DNA from: Mycocentrospora acerina
Taxonomy: Eukaryota; Ascomycota; Dothideomycetes; Pleosporales
NCBI GenBank assembly: GCA_022701365.1
Contig: JAKUHH010000068.1
Location: 187,189-251,188, forward strand
DNA length: 64,000 nt
Reading direction: 5' to 3'
Part shown: piece by piece, positions 54,680 through 64,000 of the stretch
Numbering within the stretch: the stretch's first letter is position 1
Layout of the letters: the number at the start of each line of letters is the position of its first letter
The notes under the pieces: model-generated
What the model was told of the DNA's origin: nothing
Database searches by the model: none
The model's input: the letters and a program-made list of their open reading frames with translations, nothing else
Made by a program: the position numbers and the translations under genes

Positions 54680-56470
54680 ATGCCGAGCCCTGGATTAAAA
54701 GCAAGAGAACATGTAGAGACTGCTGATGAGTCGACAGAGAGTTCAAGGAGAGATGAGGAGGCTATGAAAGAGTTGAGGAGTGATACGGAAACAGAACAAA
54801 AGAGCAGGAAAGAGGAAGAAGAGCTGGCATCGTCATCATCTACACACACGCGATCTACTTCACACAGCACCATAGCATCACAACACAACAACACACTCCC
54901 TACGATAATCGAAAAAGAACGTCCAATCCCTCTCTCCAGAACGATATCTGTCACCCCAGACGCTGTCATTGTCCCCCGAGCCCAACGCCGCGGGCTCTTC
55001 GCCCGCTTCGCCCTCATCCCCGAAGTTCAAAATCCCTACCACTACACCCGCAGTACCAAATGGTTCCTCACCTTCATTGTTGCCTTTTGCGCCATGGCCG
55101 GCCCCATGGGCTCTGCAATTGTAATGCCCGTATTGGAAGACATTTCAAAAGCCTTCAACGCCAGCCACGCCGTAGCTAACTTATCCGTCGCCGTGTACAT
55201 GCTCAGCATGGCCATCTTCCCCCTCTGGTGGAGTAGTTTCTCCGAGCGCCTTGGACGACGCACAATCTACATTACCAGCTTCGCCTTGTTCGCAATATTC
55301 GCCGTTCTCTCCGCGGTATCGACAAATATCGCCATGCTTATCGTCATGCGCACACTATCCGGCGGGGCTGCAGCGTCTGTCCAAGCCGTCGGTGCAGGAA
55401 GCATAGCAGATATTTGGGAAGTACGCGAGCGCGGACGTGCAATGGGAATCTTCTATCTAGGCCCCCTTTGCGGCCCACTCTTCGCACCCATCATCGGCGG
55501 AGCCATTGGTTCTACGCTGGGATGGCGAAGCACACAATGGTTCCTAGTCATCTATGGCGGTGCAACCCTAATCTTCATCATCTTTGCTCTGCCCGAAACT
55601 CTCGCCAAGAGAGAAGCCTCTACCCCGACATTAACTCGCACTACAACATCTACGTCCACGGTGCAGAAGACGAAGAAATTGCTCGTCCCCCTCCGCCAGA
55701 TATTTATCGACCCGCTGAAAATCATCTCATGGCTACGCTACCCCCCCGTTGCCCTAACCGTCTACTACGCCAGCATAACATTCGGCTGCCTGTACATTCT
55801 CAACATCTCCATCCAATCCACCTTTGCCGCCGCACCATACAATTTCTCTACTCTCATCATCGGTCTGCTCTATATCCCCAACTCCCTTGGGTACCTACTC
55901 GCCAGCATGTTCGGCGGCCGCTGGATAGACAGCATCATGCACCGCGAAGCACGCAAAGCAGGACGCTTCGACGACCGCGGAAAACTCATTTTCCGGCCAC
56001 AAGACCGCATGAAGGAAAACGCATGGCTGGCTGCAGTACTATGGCCCGGTGCACTGATATGGTACGGCTGGACCGCCGAGCGGGGCGTCTTCTGGGTCGC
56101 TCCCATGGTAGCAAACTGTACGTCCTCTACTTCCTATCCCTCATCTCCTCACGCTAACATTTAAACCTCTCCATTAGTCTTCTTCGGCATCGGCTCCATG
56201 CTCATCTTCGCCCTTGTCAACACCATGCTTACGGAATTCATGCCCAAGCGCGCTGCCTCGGCAATTGCTCTTAACAACTTTGTGCGCAATATTTTTTCCT
56301 TTACCGGTGCGCTGGTCGCGGATCCGATTCTCAAGGCCATTGGGAATGGCTGGTTGATGACGATACTGGGGATTTGGAGCGTGGTGACGGGGTGCATGGC
56401 ATTGGGGGCAATGAGGAGGTGGGGAGAGAAGTGGAGGGTGGAGATGGTGGGCGGGATTGGAGGAGGTTGA
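54680..56470 (+). CDS. DHA1-family MFS multidrug transporter (QDR/TPO-like)
   Basis: Exons 54680..56117 and 56178..56470, with a 60-nt intron, give 576 residues. The first 110 residues are charged and Ser/Thr-rich. Helix 1 begins after YTRSTKWFLTFIVAF. Motif A is SSFSERLGRRTIY, and motif C-like glycines lie in LGPLCGPLFAPIIGG. These features fit the fungal polyamine/quinidine-type proton antiporters (Qdr and Tpo). The last exon restores helices 11 and 12. Flanked divergently by a methyltransferase and convergently by an AsaB-like oxidoreductase, so export of a product made by neighbours is conceivable. Confidence 0.86.
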
Positions 56471-56631
56471 GGTTAGATGGATGGAAAAAAGAAGTTGACA
56501 AAAAGTTAAAAGATTGGTTGAGAAGCATTCGAATATCAAGATTGATATCCAGAATAGTAGTCATCATTATTATTTGTTACATTAATTCATCACTTGTTAC
56601 TACAACAACAACTACAGACTCTTTTTTCCAT

Positions 56632-57525
56632 TCACCCAAACACCAAAGCCCTTACTTCGATGCTTTCCCTCCCTACCGCACCCTCGGGCGTCCTTGGGTC
56701 CACAAACGCCGTGTGCGGCACCCGCCCACCCTTCTCACTATCGTAGCACAACAACAACAGCCGCTCATCATTCGTCATCCCACTCCAATGGTACCACTTC
56801 TGCCCTTCATTAAACCTCACCGCGGCCGTCTCTCCATTGCGGTCGGGATACCGGTGCTCAATGGGGATTAAATCCTCGTCGGCGACTGTCACGCTGTCTG
56901 CCACGGCAAGCGGGAGCGCCATGACGGGCCCATTGAGAGGGCGCCATACATTGACGATGCGGTAGCGGGATTGCAGCAGCGTGGCTGCTTCGGCAGGGAG
57001 GTGGTGGCGCACACGTGCAGCGGCCGACTCGGCGGTCTGATCAATGTGCACACGGGTTACGGGGTTGCGGTTCCCCGTGGGGCGGCGGATGGTGTGGTCA
57101 AAGAGGACGACGCGGGATGTGCCTGGGAGGTTGTCGAGGAGGAGCTTCTCTACTTCGGGGTAGTAGATGCTTTTTATGCGGGCGTCGTCGGTGAAGTCAT
57201 GCTCTGCGCTGGAGATGTTTCGGATGGTGGAGAAGGCGTTGCGGTCGAGGGTGAAGTTTTGCTCCTGGCCGCGTAGGTCTTGCAGTGTCAGTTCGTTCCA
57301 GGAGTCGCCGAAGTTGCGCTGTGGTGTGTTGGGTAGGGGCTCGACGTAGTTGTGGGGCTTTGAGCCGTCGGCGGGGGGTTGGTAGAAGGATAAGGAGGCG
57401 GTCACGGGACCACGGGGGATGGGGAGGCCCTGGAAGTTGACGTCGGATGACTTTGTTGTGGACGGCGAGGACGAGGGCTGAGAGAGCTGGTGGGCCGGTG
57501 TGGGGAAAGATGCTGTGGCCGCCAT
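56632..57525 (-). CDS. AsaB-like / GA4-desaturase-family oxidoreductase
   Basis: Intronless, 297 residues from the ATG at 57525 (MAATASFPTPAHQ). Landmarks are YVEPLPNTPQRNFGD, HDFTDDARIKSIYYPEVE, a VHIDQT stretch, YRIVNVWRPLNGPV, PLAVADSVTV and WYHWSGMTNDERLLLLCYDS, all typical of the family that includes AsaB of aspergillic-acid biosynthesis, methoxylase CmcJ, and so-called GA4 desaturases. The HxD in VHIDQT and a distal conserved RVPHTAF are reminiscent of metal/2-oxoglutarate oxygenases. Members hydroxylate or desaturate small molecules; substrate here is unknown. The gene is tail-to-tail with an MFS exporter (162 bp between stops). Confidence 0.82.
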   Translation of the reverse strand: MAATASFPTPAHQLSQPSSSPSTTKSSDVNFQGLPIPRGPVTASLSFYQPPADGSKPHNYVEPLPNTPQRNFGDSWNELTLQDLRGQEQNFTLDRNAFSTIRNISSAEHDFTDDARIKSIYYPEVEKLLLDNLPGTSRVVLFDHTIRRPTGNRNPVTRVHIDQTAESAAARVRHHLPAEAATLLQSRYRIVNVWRPLNGPVMALPLAVADSVTVADEDLIPIEHRYPDRNGETAAVRFNEGQKWYHWSGMTNDERLLLLCYDSEKGGRVPHTAFVDPRTPEGAVGRESIEVRALVFG

Positions 57526-58471
57526 TGTGCTTGATTGGAGTGTGTGATGTGCCTTTTCAGTGTGGCAATTGTTGTTTTCTGCAATGTCCAAATCGCTGTA
57601 GTATGGTTGTCGTGTGCAGGAACAGATGCTAACTGTGTCAATGGCTAGATTGTGAGCCTGAACGTGAGAGTCTGAGATGCAAGGCAAGACCAGGAGCAGC
57701 AGTCACAGCTGATATACGCGCCGAGGATTAGAAATCACGAAAACTACGCGCAGACCTGCCACATGTCAAGTTGCCCTTCACCCGTTGATGAGACCCCTCA
57801 TTTGTGAACATTGTGGCGATGATGCCATATTGTTATTTCCGCCGAGGTTATTAATGCTCGCCCTCCTATCAGCTTTCGCTAGCTGACAAACATCCGCATT
57901 GCGTGATGGCCAAGAAGGTGGGTTTGGCATCAAAGCGTGTGCATGTCAGAAAGCGCTTGATTTGTGATTGTTTGTTGGCGGGCTTGTCAGACGTCGGAGA
58001 AGGGATTGAAAATGACTCGGAGGTGCGACGGAGATGGATCGGCTCGAAGATGTCGTCATTGCCTAGAACTCAACACTATGCAAACCAAAGTCAGCCTCAC
58101 GCAGATACAAGGACATATTGTATACCTCAATTCCTGTAGCCATGAGCTTGTCATATTTTCAATGTATTCGATGGCTTTTCTCCGTCTCGAAACCCACGAG
58201 GATGATTATTAATGCACAGAGCACACGATTATAATAATATACCAAAATGATTTGCAGCCCAACAACTATATGACAGAGTCAATTCGGCAAAGATTCAACA
58301 AGACGAAGCAATATTGTAGGAGCACCTATGTGGCCGGAGTTGGTAATTTAACAAAGGCGATGAGGTCAACTGAGCATTCTACCATGCGTCTTTACAACGT
58401 CATGACATCGATATGTCCAAATACCCACTATCCTCCCCATAAAAGACAACCACAAATCGCCATCACATAAA
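57526..58471. other. Divergent intergenic region
   Basis: About 950 bp between the divergent AsaB-like and SDR genes, holding both promoters. No gene or element recognised. Confidence 0.5.
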
Positions 58472-59625
58472 ATGCTTCGTCTTTTCTCACGAGTACTACC
58501 AACGGCAAATTCTGCTCTCCGTTCAACTTTCCTCCCGCGAACAATATATACCATCACCAGAAACATGGGCAACAGCAAAGCAAGCACCGACGAGCTCAAG
58601 AGCTCCAAGCTGTTCGATGTCTCCCCTGTCACAGCACTCGTCACAGGCGGTGGAACCGGAATTGGCCTGATGATCACACAAGCGCTCGTCGCCAACGGCG
58701 CAAAGGTATACATCACAAGCAGGCGTGAGGAGGTCTTGCAAAAGACCATTGAGTCGCACGACCAAGGGCCAGGACAAATCATCCCTCTTCAAGGAGATGT
58801 GAGGTTTGTTTCCTCTAGGTGCTCATGATAGCCACAATATCTGACGAATAGTTAGTGACAAAGATGACGTTGCCCGTCTCTTCAAGGAGCTCTCCGAGAA
58901 GGAGCCGTCTGGCATCCAATTGCTTGTCAACAACGCTGGTATCGCTCGTGACGATGCTACAAAGTTTTCCGAAAATGGTGAGCCAGAGTGGACCGACGCC
59001 TCTGCTGTTTCTCAACACTTCCTCAAATCTGGACCAGAATCCTGGGCCGACACGTTCAAGACGAACGTCACCGCTATTTTCTACATGAGCATGACTTTCC
59101 TGCCATTGCTTGCCAAGGGCGGAAGTAAAACACCAGGATACACTTCTAGTGTCATCAATGTGAGCAGTATCTCCGGATACATGAAAGGCAGCAGCAGTGG
59201 TCAGTTTGCGTACGCAACTTCCAAGGCAGCAGCTATGCATCTGAGCAGGATGTTGGCAACGACATTCATTGGGACAAAGGTCCGCGTCAATACTATTGCG
59301 CCAGGAGTTTTTCCCTCTGAGGTATGTCTTTGTCAAAGTGATATGAACTACTGGATTAGACTAATGACGACTACAGATGACTGCTGGTTCCTCCGACAAG
59401 GACAACAAAAGTACTCTTGACATGAAGATGTCGAACCCCGCCGGTACGTTTTCTCACTGTAGCCTAGAAATGGTGTACTGAATTTCCTTAGGCCGTCCTG
59501 GAAAGGACACCGACATGGCTGCTACCATTCTTTTCCTAGCTGGGCCAGGTGGCGTGTTCTACAACGAGCAGGTTCTGTACCCCGATGGAGGCAACACACT
59601 CTCCCAGCCCTCAGCAAGAGCATGA
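58472..59625 (+). CDS. Mitochondrial-type short-chain dehydrogenase/reductase (RhlG-like)
   Basis: Four exons, 58472..58803, 58856..59321, 59377..59443 and 59492..59625, with introns of 52, 55 and 48 nt, give 332 residues. The N-terminal 31 residues (Arg-rich, Ser/Thr-rich, no acids) look like a mitochondrial presequence. The Rossmann motif is TGGGTGIG (58-65), NNAG lies at 136-139, and the catalytic YATSK at Tyr230/Lys234. PGGVFYNEQVLYPDGGNT is the usual C-terminal segment. The overall sequence resembles fungal SDRs annotated as rhamnolipid biosynthesis 3-oxoacyl-ACP reductase, a misleading label in fungi; the true substrate is unknown. The first intron's acceptor is the second AG (GTTAG) because only this keeps the frame and gives the DVSDKDDV join. 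Confidence 0.85.
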
Positions 59626-60141
59626 ACAACTGATAGATCTCCAAAACGTGTAAACATAACATAAAGTAACAAATATGAATGGCAAGAATCATAGCCAAGA
59701 GTAATTCTAGCCCTTGTAGCATTCTATTAAGCCTATTCGTGACAGACAAATCACATTTGACATTTCCGCACAGAACCTCACTGTCGTTTCTCGGACACTG
59801 GCAAAACCCCAAGCCCGTTTAGTGGCGTAATATTTCCTTCGCTGCTATCCTAAAAATCAGTTTCACTACGCCTCAAGACAGAATCGACTCTCCAACGACC
59901 AAACACAAGTTTCTACTCAGATACTAGGAACCTTTAACATCCGTTAAAAAAATGTATCAAGTCCTCAAGTAGATACAACATAAAATATTACTACCCCTGA
60001 TCAATCCTTTAAGTCTGGCCAATAAAAAAACAATGCTCATCTCTTCCCGTTCCTTTCCCAATGCACAAAATAGACAGCACTCCACCTCAAACATGTCATA
60101 CTTCACTCAACAAAAAGTGCGCGGGAGGACGAGCCGTCAGC
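59626..60141. other. Intergenic region
   Basis: About 520 bp of AT-rich sequence between the SDR stop and the tRNA terminator; nothing recognised. Confidence 0.5.
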
Positions 60142-60147
60142 AAAAAA
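60142..60147 (-). terminator. RNA polymerase III terminator of tRNA-Arg
   Basis: A run of six T on the minus strand, 12 nt beyond the discriminator base of the tRNA gene; the usual Pol III stop signal. Confidence 0.75.
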
Positions 60148-60159
60148 GAAACTGAATTT

Positions 60160-60241
60160 TGACCTACGCAGGGATCGAACCTGCAATCTCTTGATTTCGA
60201 CTGAATCGTAGTCAAGCGCCTTGCCATTGGGCCAGCAGGCC
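60160..60241 (-). tRNA. tRNA-Arg (ACG), with 10-nt intron
   Basis: On the minus strand the sequence folds as a cloverleaf. The acceptor pairs GGCCTGC with GTAGGTC (two G-U), the D arm is GGCCCAATGGCAAGGC, the anticodon stem CTTGA/TCAAG, and the T arm GCAGG/CCTGC with TTCGATC loop. Discriminator is A. The anticodon is ACG (60207-60209), read as inosine-CG for arginine. An intron (60196-60205) follows base 37, the canonical position. Box A (TGGCCCAATGG) and box B (GGTTCGATCC) are intact. Confidence 0.92.
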
Positions 60242-60641
60242 AGTACTGTTTGATGGAAGATTGTGAACAAAGTTGAACTATATTGTCATTACATTTGTAG
60301 AGCAAACTCCTAACCTTCCAGACATTTTTTTGATGTCGCCGATGATACGTGACGTAGGGCGGGGTTATTAAGAAAATTGGTCGACGAAGTGGGGTAACGG
60401 CCGATTTTTCTTTCAAGTGGCAACAAGCACGTCAACTAGTGATTTTTTATTCCATCTGTAGTTGTATCATGAACATCATTACAATTATCGTTACTTAAGA
60501 CTCGCTATCAAAATCTAGAATTAAGGGAATAGTATCGTAAAAGAGAAAAAAAACTACATTTGGTTCTTGGTATCATAATATTAGCATCGCATTGCATCAT
60601 TTCTTCGCATATAGTCTCGAGGATATAGCGTTTCACTCGTA
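60242..60641. other. Intergenic region
   Basis: 400 bp of AT-rich sequence between the tRNA and the 3' end of the membrane-protein gene; nothing recognised. Confidence 0.5.
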
Positions 60642-62234
60642 CTAGCTCCTTTCGTTCGGATCATTTACTCGTGCTTGTGTAGCAGATGATGGTGGTTGTG
60701 TTGGCGCTTCACGCGCATTTGCAGACGGTGCAGGTGCGTGGTTTTGCTGCTGCAGATGCGAAGAGAGGTCTTGCGGCGCTTGTGAGGCGTGAGCATCACT
60801 CTGCGCTACAGTTGGTGGAGTATATAACGATTGTGTACTTTTGTAAGAAGGTGCGTCTTCCATACCAACTGATGGGTAAATCGATGCAGCTGGTGGGGGC
60901 ATGGGAATTGGTGCTGATGTAGTGGCCGACCTTTCTTTTTGGACATCGCCACCGAAGTAGCCGGCTGCCTGAGGAGCATAGCCTTGTTGTGGGTCGTATG
61001 GGTATGTTACACCTGGCTGGCCTGGAGGTTGCATCGCGCCAGGCTGAGATTGGTAATATTCTGGAGGCGGTACCTGATCCATGGCTGGGTGGATGGGTTC
61101 CCCGGCCGGCACAATTCCAACCGTAAGTAATGAGTATTGTCCAAGTAATGGGACAGGATATGAGCGTCGAAGACCCCATTTAAGCCACGCCTTGAGCGCT
61201 GCACTTGTGCTCATCGCTTTATATCTCTCTCGCAGCAAGACTTGGTCTTCGGCGCTCCTGGCGTCCTGTATCCGTGTGAAGCACAACATCCACAGTGACA
61301 GCAATACCCAGAAACATGTACCGAAGCGTATGGCGGTCTTGCCCATCATCAACCGACGGAACCAGAGCCAGCTTTCGAGAATTCCGAGGAGGAACAGTGA
61401 AGGGAGGACAATGGCGATGACAATGGCCCAGATCTTCAAGTTTGAGTAACCACAATAGTGCCTACATCGACGCTTGCCGTCGGCATCATAGAGGTCATAA
61501 CCATAGCCAGTCGGCGGAGCTGGGGGAGCGGAGCAGCTTGCGACGTACATTAAGTAGTCGTGTTCGGATGTCGCTGTAAATGGTGCTACGCTCTCTCTCA
61601 GATACCAAGTTTCGTAGAATATTACTGAGCCTCCCACTACGTTGGAGCTCGGTTCGCGTATTGTTGACGTTGGAGTGATCTGATCACGGACCTCAGTGGG
61701 AATAATGACAGGCACCGTGGTCGAGATGGTAAATGGCGTCGGACAGTTAGGTGGTGCAACCATGGAGACAGGCATGTACATGGCTACATTGGTAGAAGTT
61801 ACAGTACTCCATGATGCTGTCAACGTGGCAGGTTGGTAGTAGTCTTGAGTAACCACTAGGTCAGACTCAACAACCGCGTCGGCGGCATAATATTCCGTGA
61901 TAGTCGCGACGTTCGAGAAGACATAGGGGTCTCTGCTGGTGCTAATGGGTTTGGCAATGGGCGTGACACCAGTTTTAATACCACGATAGGTGACCAGGGA
62001 CCGCGTACTGACCACTCCGTCAAGGTACGTGAACGCCCCCATTGATCCCATCATTGCGGTGCGAGTAGTGTGGGTCCAGAAGGCTGAGACAGTTATCGAC
62101 GATGTTTCAATTGTCCGTGTTCGAGCTGATTTTGTGGTGATTGTTGGCGTGGGCAAAAGTGTTGGAGTATTCGACTGCGCATTGACGACCGAACCGCTGA
62201 AGAGAAGAGCCGCGAGGACATAATGTAAAACCAT
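60642..62234 (-). CDS. Ser/Thr-rich surface membrane protein with Pro/Gln-rich cytosolic tail
   Basis: Intronless, 530 residues. A signal peptide (MVLHYVLAALLFSGSVVNA) leads a Ser/Thr/Val-rich outer region of about 240 residues, likely O-mannosylated. A small Cys-containing segment ends CRHYCGYSN. Two membrane helices follow (about 266-290 and 301-320), then a basic stretch, and a Pro/Gln/Tyr/Ala-rich tail of about 150 residues. The build recalls fungal wall-stress or mechanosensors, but those have one helix and a WSC or equivalent domain, absent here. I do not recognise the family; conserved fungal unknown is likely. No obvious regulatory site. Confidence 0.7.
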   Translation of the reverse strand: MVLHYVLAALLFSGSVVNAQSNTPTLLPTPTITTKSARTRTIETSSITVSAFWTHTTRTAMMGSMGAFTYLDGVVSTRSLVTYRGIKTGVTPIAKPISTSRDPYVFSNVATITEYYAADAVVESDLVVTQDYYQPATLTASWSTVTSTNVAMYMPVSMVAPPNCPTPFTISTTVPVIIPTEVRDQITPTSTIREPSSNVVGGSVIFYETWYLRESVAPFTATSEHDYLMYVASCSAPPAPPTGYGYDLYDADGKRRCRHYCGYSNLKIWAIVIAIVLPSLFLLGILESWLWFRRLMMGKTAIRFGTCFWVLLSLWMLCFTRIQDARSAEDQVLLRERYKAMSTSAALKAWLKWGLRRSYPVPLLGQYSLLTVGIVPAGEPIHPAMDQVPPPEYYQSQPGAMQPPGQPGVTYPYDPQQGYAPQAAGYFGGDVQKERSATTSAPIPMPPPAASIYPSVGMEDAPSYKSTQSLYTPPTVAQSDAHASQAPQDLSSHLQQQNHAPAPSANAREAPTQPPSSATQARVNDPNERS

Positions 62235-63179
62235 GGTTGCGCAAACCGCAAATCTTCGAGTAGACGTTCAAAGAACTGAGGGCACCAACGCCCTTTTAAC
62301 GTGCACCATAATCGGACAGTGCCAATCACCAACCACTTAATCCCTCACCGGTCGTGCAGGAAGTCACGTCGTTACGTGCGGTACACGCGACGTAAAACGG
62401 GAATCCAGGGGCGCTGGCAACCATAGCCAGTCAAATGTACAACGTGTGCATCCTCCAAGAATCGCTGTTGCTTCTAGCCTCTTGCGTATAATTGAATGTG
62501 TATTTTGGGGCTGCAGCTCACAATGTTGTGCAGGGGCTATTGGGTGCCTGATCTTAAGTAAATTCGACTTGAATGGCGACATTTTGTTGTTCACGACTAG
62601 AATTAAAGTTCAGCTCGGGCAAAATTTCGTTGACAAGTACTTAGCTTATCAATTTGTTCATTGTTAACAACGGATTTCTCTCAGGTGGAGTGTGATTCTG
62701 AAATGAACAGTCCTCGAGATGGTACGGCGGCTCCTGGATGATACTGTGGCGTTTGGTAGCGCATAAACAATTTGCCGCGATACCGCCATCCATTTGAAGA
62801 CACGGCATTGCTAGATCACATCCAGACAGTCTCCATGTGAGCCAAATATGTTTTAACATGAGAAGCACAGCCTCATTGAATATTTCATTGATCATTAAAC
62901 TTATACTAACATTTGCTGAATCGCCGATACAGGTACACCCCCATGAGTCGATATTATGATCAATCTAGAAAAGGCAGACAGATAGTCGTACAATTGCAGA
63001 CCTCCGCCCTGATATGCAAAACGCCCGCTGCACAAATAAAACGTAACATGAATGCGTCAATGGTATAAAACGGCCGCCCAATTCAAGCACCGAACACCAG
63101 GTTCCTCAAACGGACAGTCATGTCTCGTCACTCTATCCAACTCCATGTGTAACTTCCAAATTTCGATGTCATCCCAAAA
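62235..63179. other. Intergenic region, no gene seen
   Basis: About 950 bp; short frames only. The 150 bp nearest 62235 are the promoter of the membrane-protein gene. Confidence 0.5.
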
Positions 63180-64000
63180 TCAAGTAACGATCTTCTTTTT
63201 GAAGCCCCCAAACAAACTCTTCAAACCCCCTGATTCCTCCTTCTTCTTGCGGTGTGAGCTGCTGCTCTTCCGTTCTGTTTCGCTTCGCCTGGGCTTGGGA
63301 CGCTCCTCGTCATGAGTTCGTGTGCGGGGACGGTCGGACTCGGTGCGGCGACCCGTGGGTCTCTCTTTCTCGGTGACAGAGAAATGACGACTCTTGGGCC
63401 GCTCTTCGGGTATCGAGACGTGCTTCCGACGGCGTTCACGTCGGTCGGCCGCTGAATCATAGTAAATATGGAGTGCCACATCGCCAGGTTCTTCGTCTGC
63501 AAAGCGTACCCTGTCTTTCACTATCTCTGCTTCAACCATTGGTTCCAACTCTAATTCAATAGGCTCTGGTAGTGGAGGGGGTGGTGGGGGTTGTGACGGT
63601 GGAGCTATAAACACATCGTTGGTAGCTTGATATAGCAATACTCCTCCGTCTTGATCTTGATCCCCAGACAACTCATTCTCCCTTGCACGTGCAGCTCTTC
63701 GCTCTGCTTTCCATCGCAGGTATTCGGCTTCCTCTTCAGGATCATCAAAATGACGACGAGGGTGTTGAGGCTGCGTGTTAGAGTGCCGGCGGCTCCGATG
63801 TAGCCGTTCGCCGCGCTCGCGACTCTCATCGGTAGATTGATAATCGATTACAGGGCGTATTCGTTCCTTCCTCATGACAGACACTGGTGGTTCAATCATA
63901 TCAGATGTGTCGGGACGCACACGAGAGGAAGGCCTCTTGGATCTTGATGGTGTCGCGGGATCTGTCTTTGAACGACCAAATCGCGACAGACCACCTAGGA
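63180..64000 (-). CDS. Charged, disordered protein, C-terminal part
   Basis: The frame is open from the window edge to its stop at 63180 (273 codons); the start lies outside. The protein is very rich in Arg, Glu, Lys, Ser and Pro. It has a helical charged block (DDPEEEAEYLRWKAERRAAR), a Pro run before an acidic stretch, many RxRR and EERPKSR-type repeats, and a C-terminal GGLKSLFGGFKKKIVT. The short Leu/Phe/Gly/Lys ending could be a membrane-binding amphipathic helix. No family is recognised. Confidence concerns the existence of the gene; function is unknown. Confidence 0.7.
   Translation of the reverse strand, partial: LGGLSRFGRSKTDPATPSRSKRPSSRVRPDTSDMIEPPVSVMRKERIRPVIDYQSTDESRERGERLHRSRRHSNTQPQHPRRHFDDPEEEAEYLRWKAERRAARARENELSGDQDQDGGVLLYQATNDVFIAPPSQPPPPPPLPEPIELELEPMVEAEIVKDRVRFADEEPGDVALHIYYDSAADRRERRRKHVSIPEERPKSRHFSVTEKERPTGRRTESDRPRTRTHDEERPKPRRSETERKSSSSHRKKKEESGGLKSLFGGFKKKIVT

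Overview
This window is eukaryotic, filamentous-fungal DNA. Almost every gene can be rebuilt from exons joined by short introns (mostly 48-60 nt, GT..AG, CTAAC-like branch points). The gene families (PTH11-like receptor, UstYa-like oxidase, fungal C2H2 regulator, plant-cell-wall hydrolases, many MFS transporters) point to an ascomycete. A plant-associated Dothideomycete (Pleosporales-like) is my best guess, but I cannot name a species. One assembly gap of 214 N lies at 41873-42086. Gene models below were assembled by hand from splice sites and reading-frame continuity; most have not been compared with any database.

Layout. 0-7 kb: 3' end of a GH35 beta-galactosidase, an F-box-like protein, a secreted PL4 rhamnogalacturonan lyase and a CE5 cutinase-like esterase with a probable GPI tail. 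7-11.4 kb: a UstYa-like (DUF3328) protein, a small two-exon membrane protein and a GH16 glucanase with a Pro/Gln-rich N-terminus and no signal peptide. 12.4-15 kb: a nitrilase and a nitronate monooxygenase, convergent. 15.8-16.6 kb: an F-box-like gene whose 5' end is broken or misread. 16.7-24.4 kb: sugar-type MFS transporter, two-finger C2H2 regulator and leaderless GH78 alpha-L-rhamnosidase. 24.8-33.4 kb: GNAT, secreted heme-thiolate peroxidase, virginiamycin-B-lyase-like propeller, PTH11-like receptor. 33.4-37.4 kb: gene-poor. 37.4-51.3 kb: drug MFS, SDR, gap, Dal5-type MFS, an unknown protein and another MFS with a GC-AG intron. 52-60 kb: OTU protease, TPMT-like methyltransferase, drug MFS, AsaB-like oxidoreductase, mitochondrial-type SDR. 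60-64 kb: tRNA-Arg(ACG) with a 10-nt intron, a Ser/Thr-rich membrane protein, and the 3' end of a basic protein.

The most interesting unit is the transporter / regulator / rhamnosidase trio at 16.7-24.4 kb. The 7-mer GTCCACC (or its complement) occurs six times in the 346-bp divergent promoter between the regulator and the rhamnosidase, and three times at 8-bp spacing in the interval upstream of the transporter. This looks like a small self-regulated cluster: import of a rhamnoside, cytosolic hydrolysis, and local control by the C2H2 protein. With the GH35 and PL4 genes nearby, pectin rhamnogalacturonan-I is a plausible source of substrate, but a plant flavonoid rhamnoside is equally possible.
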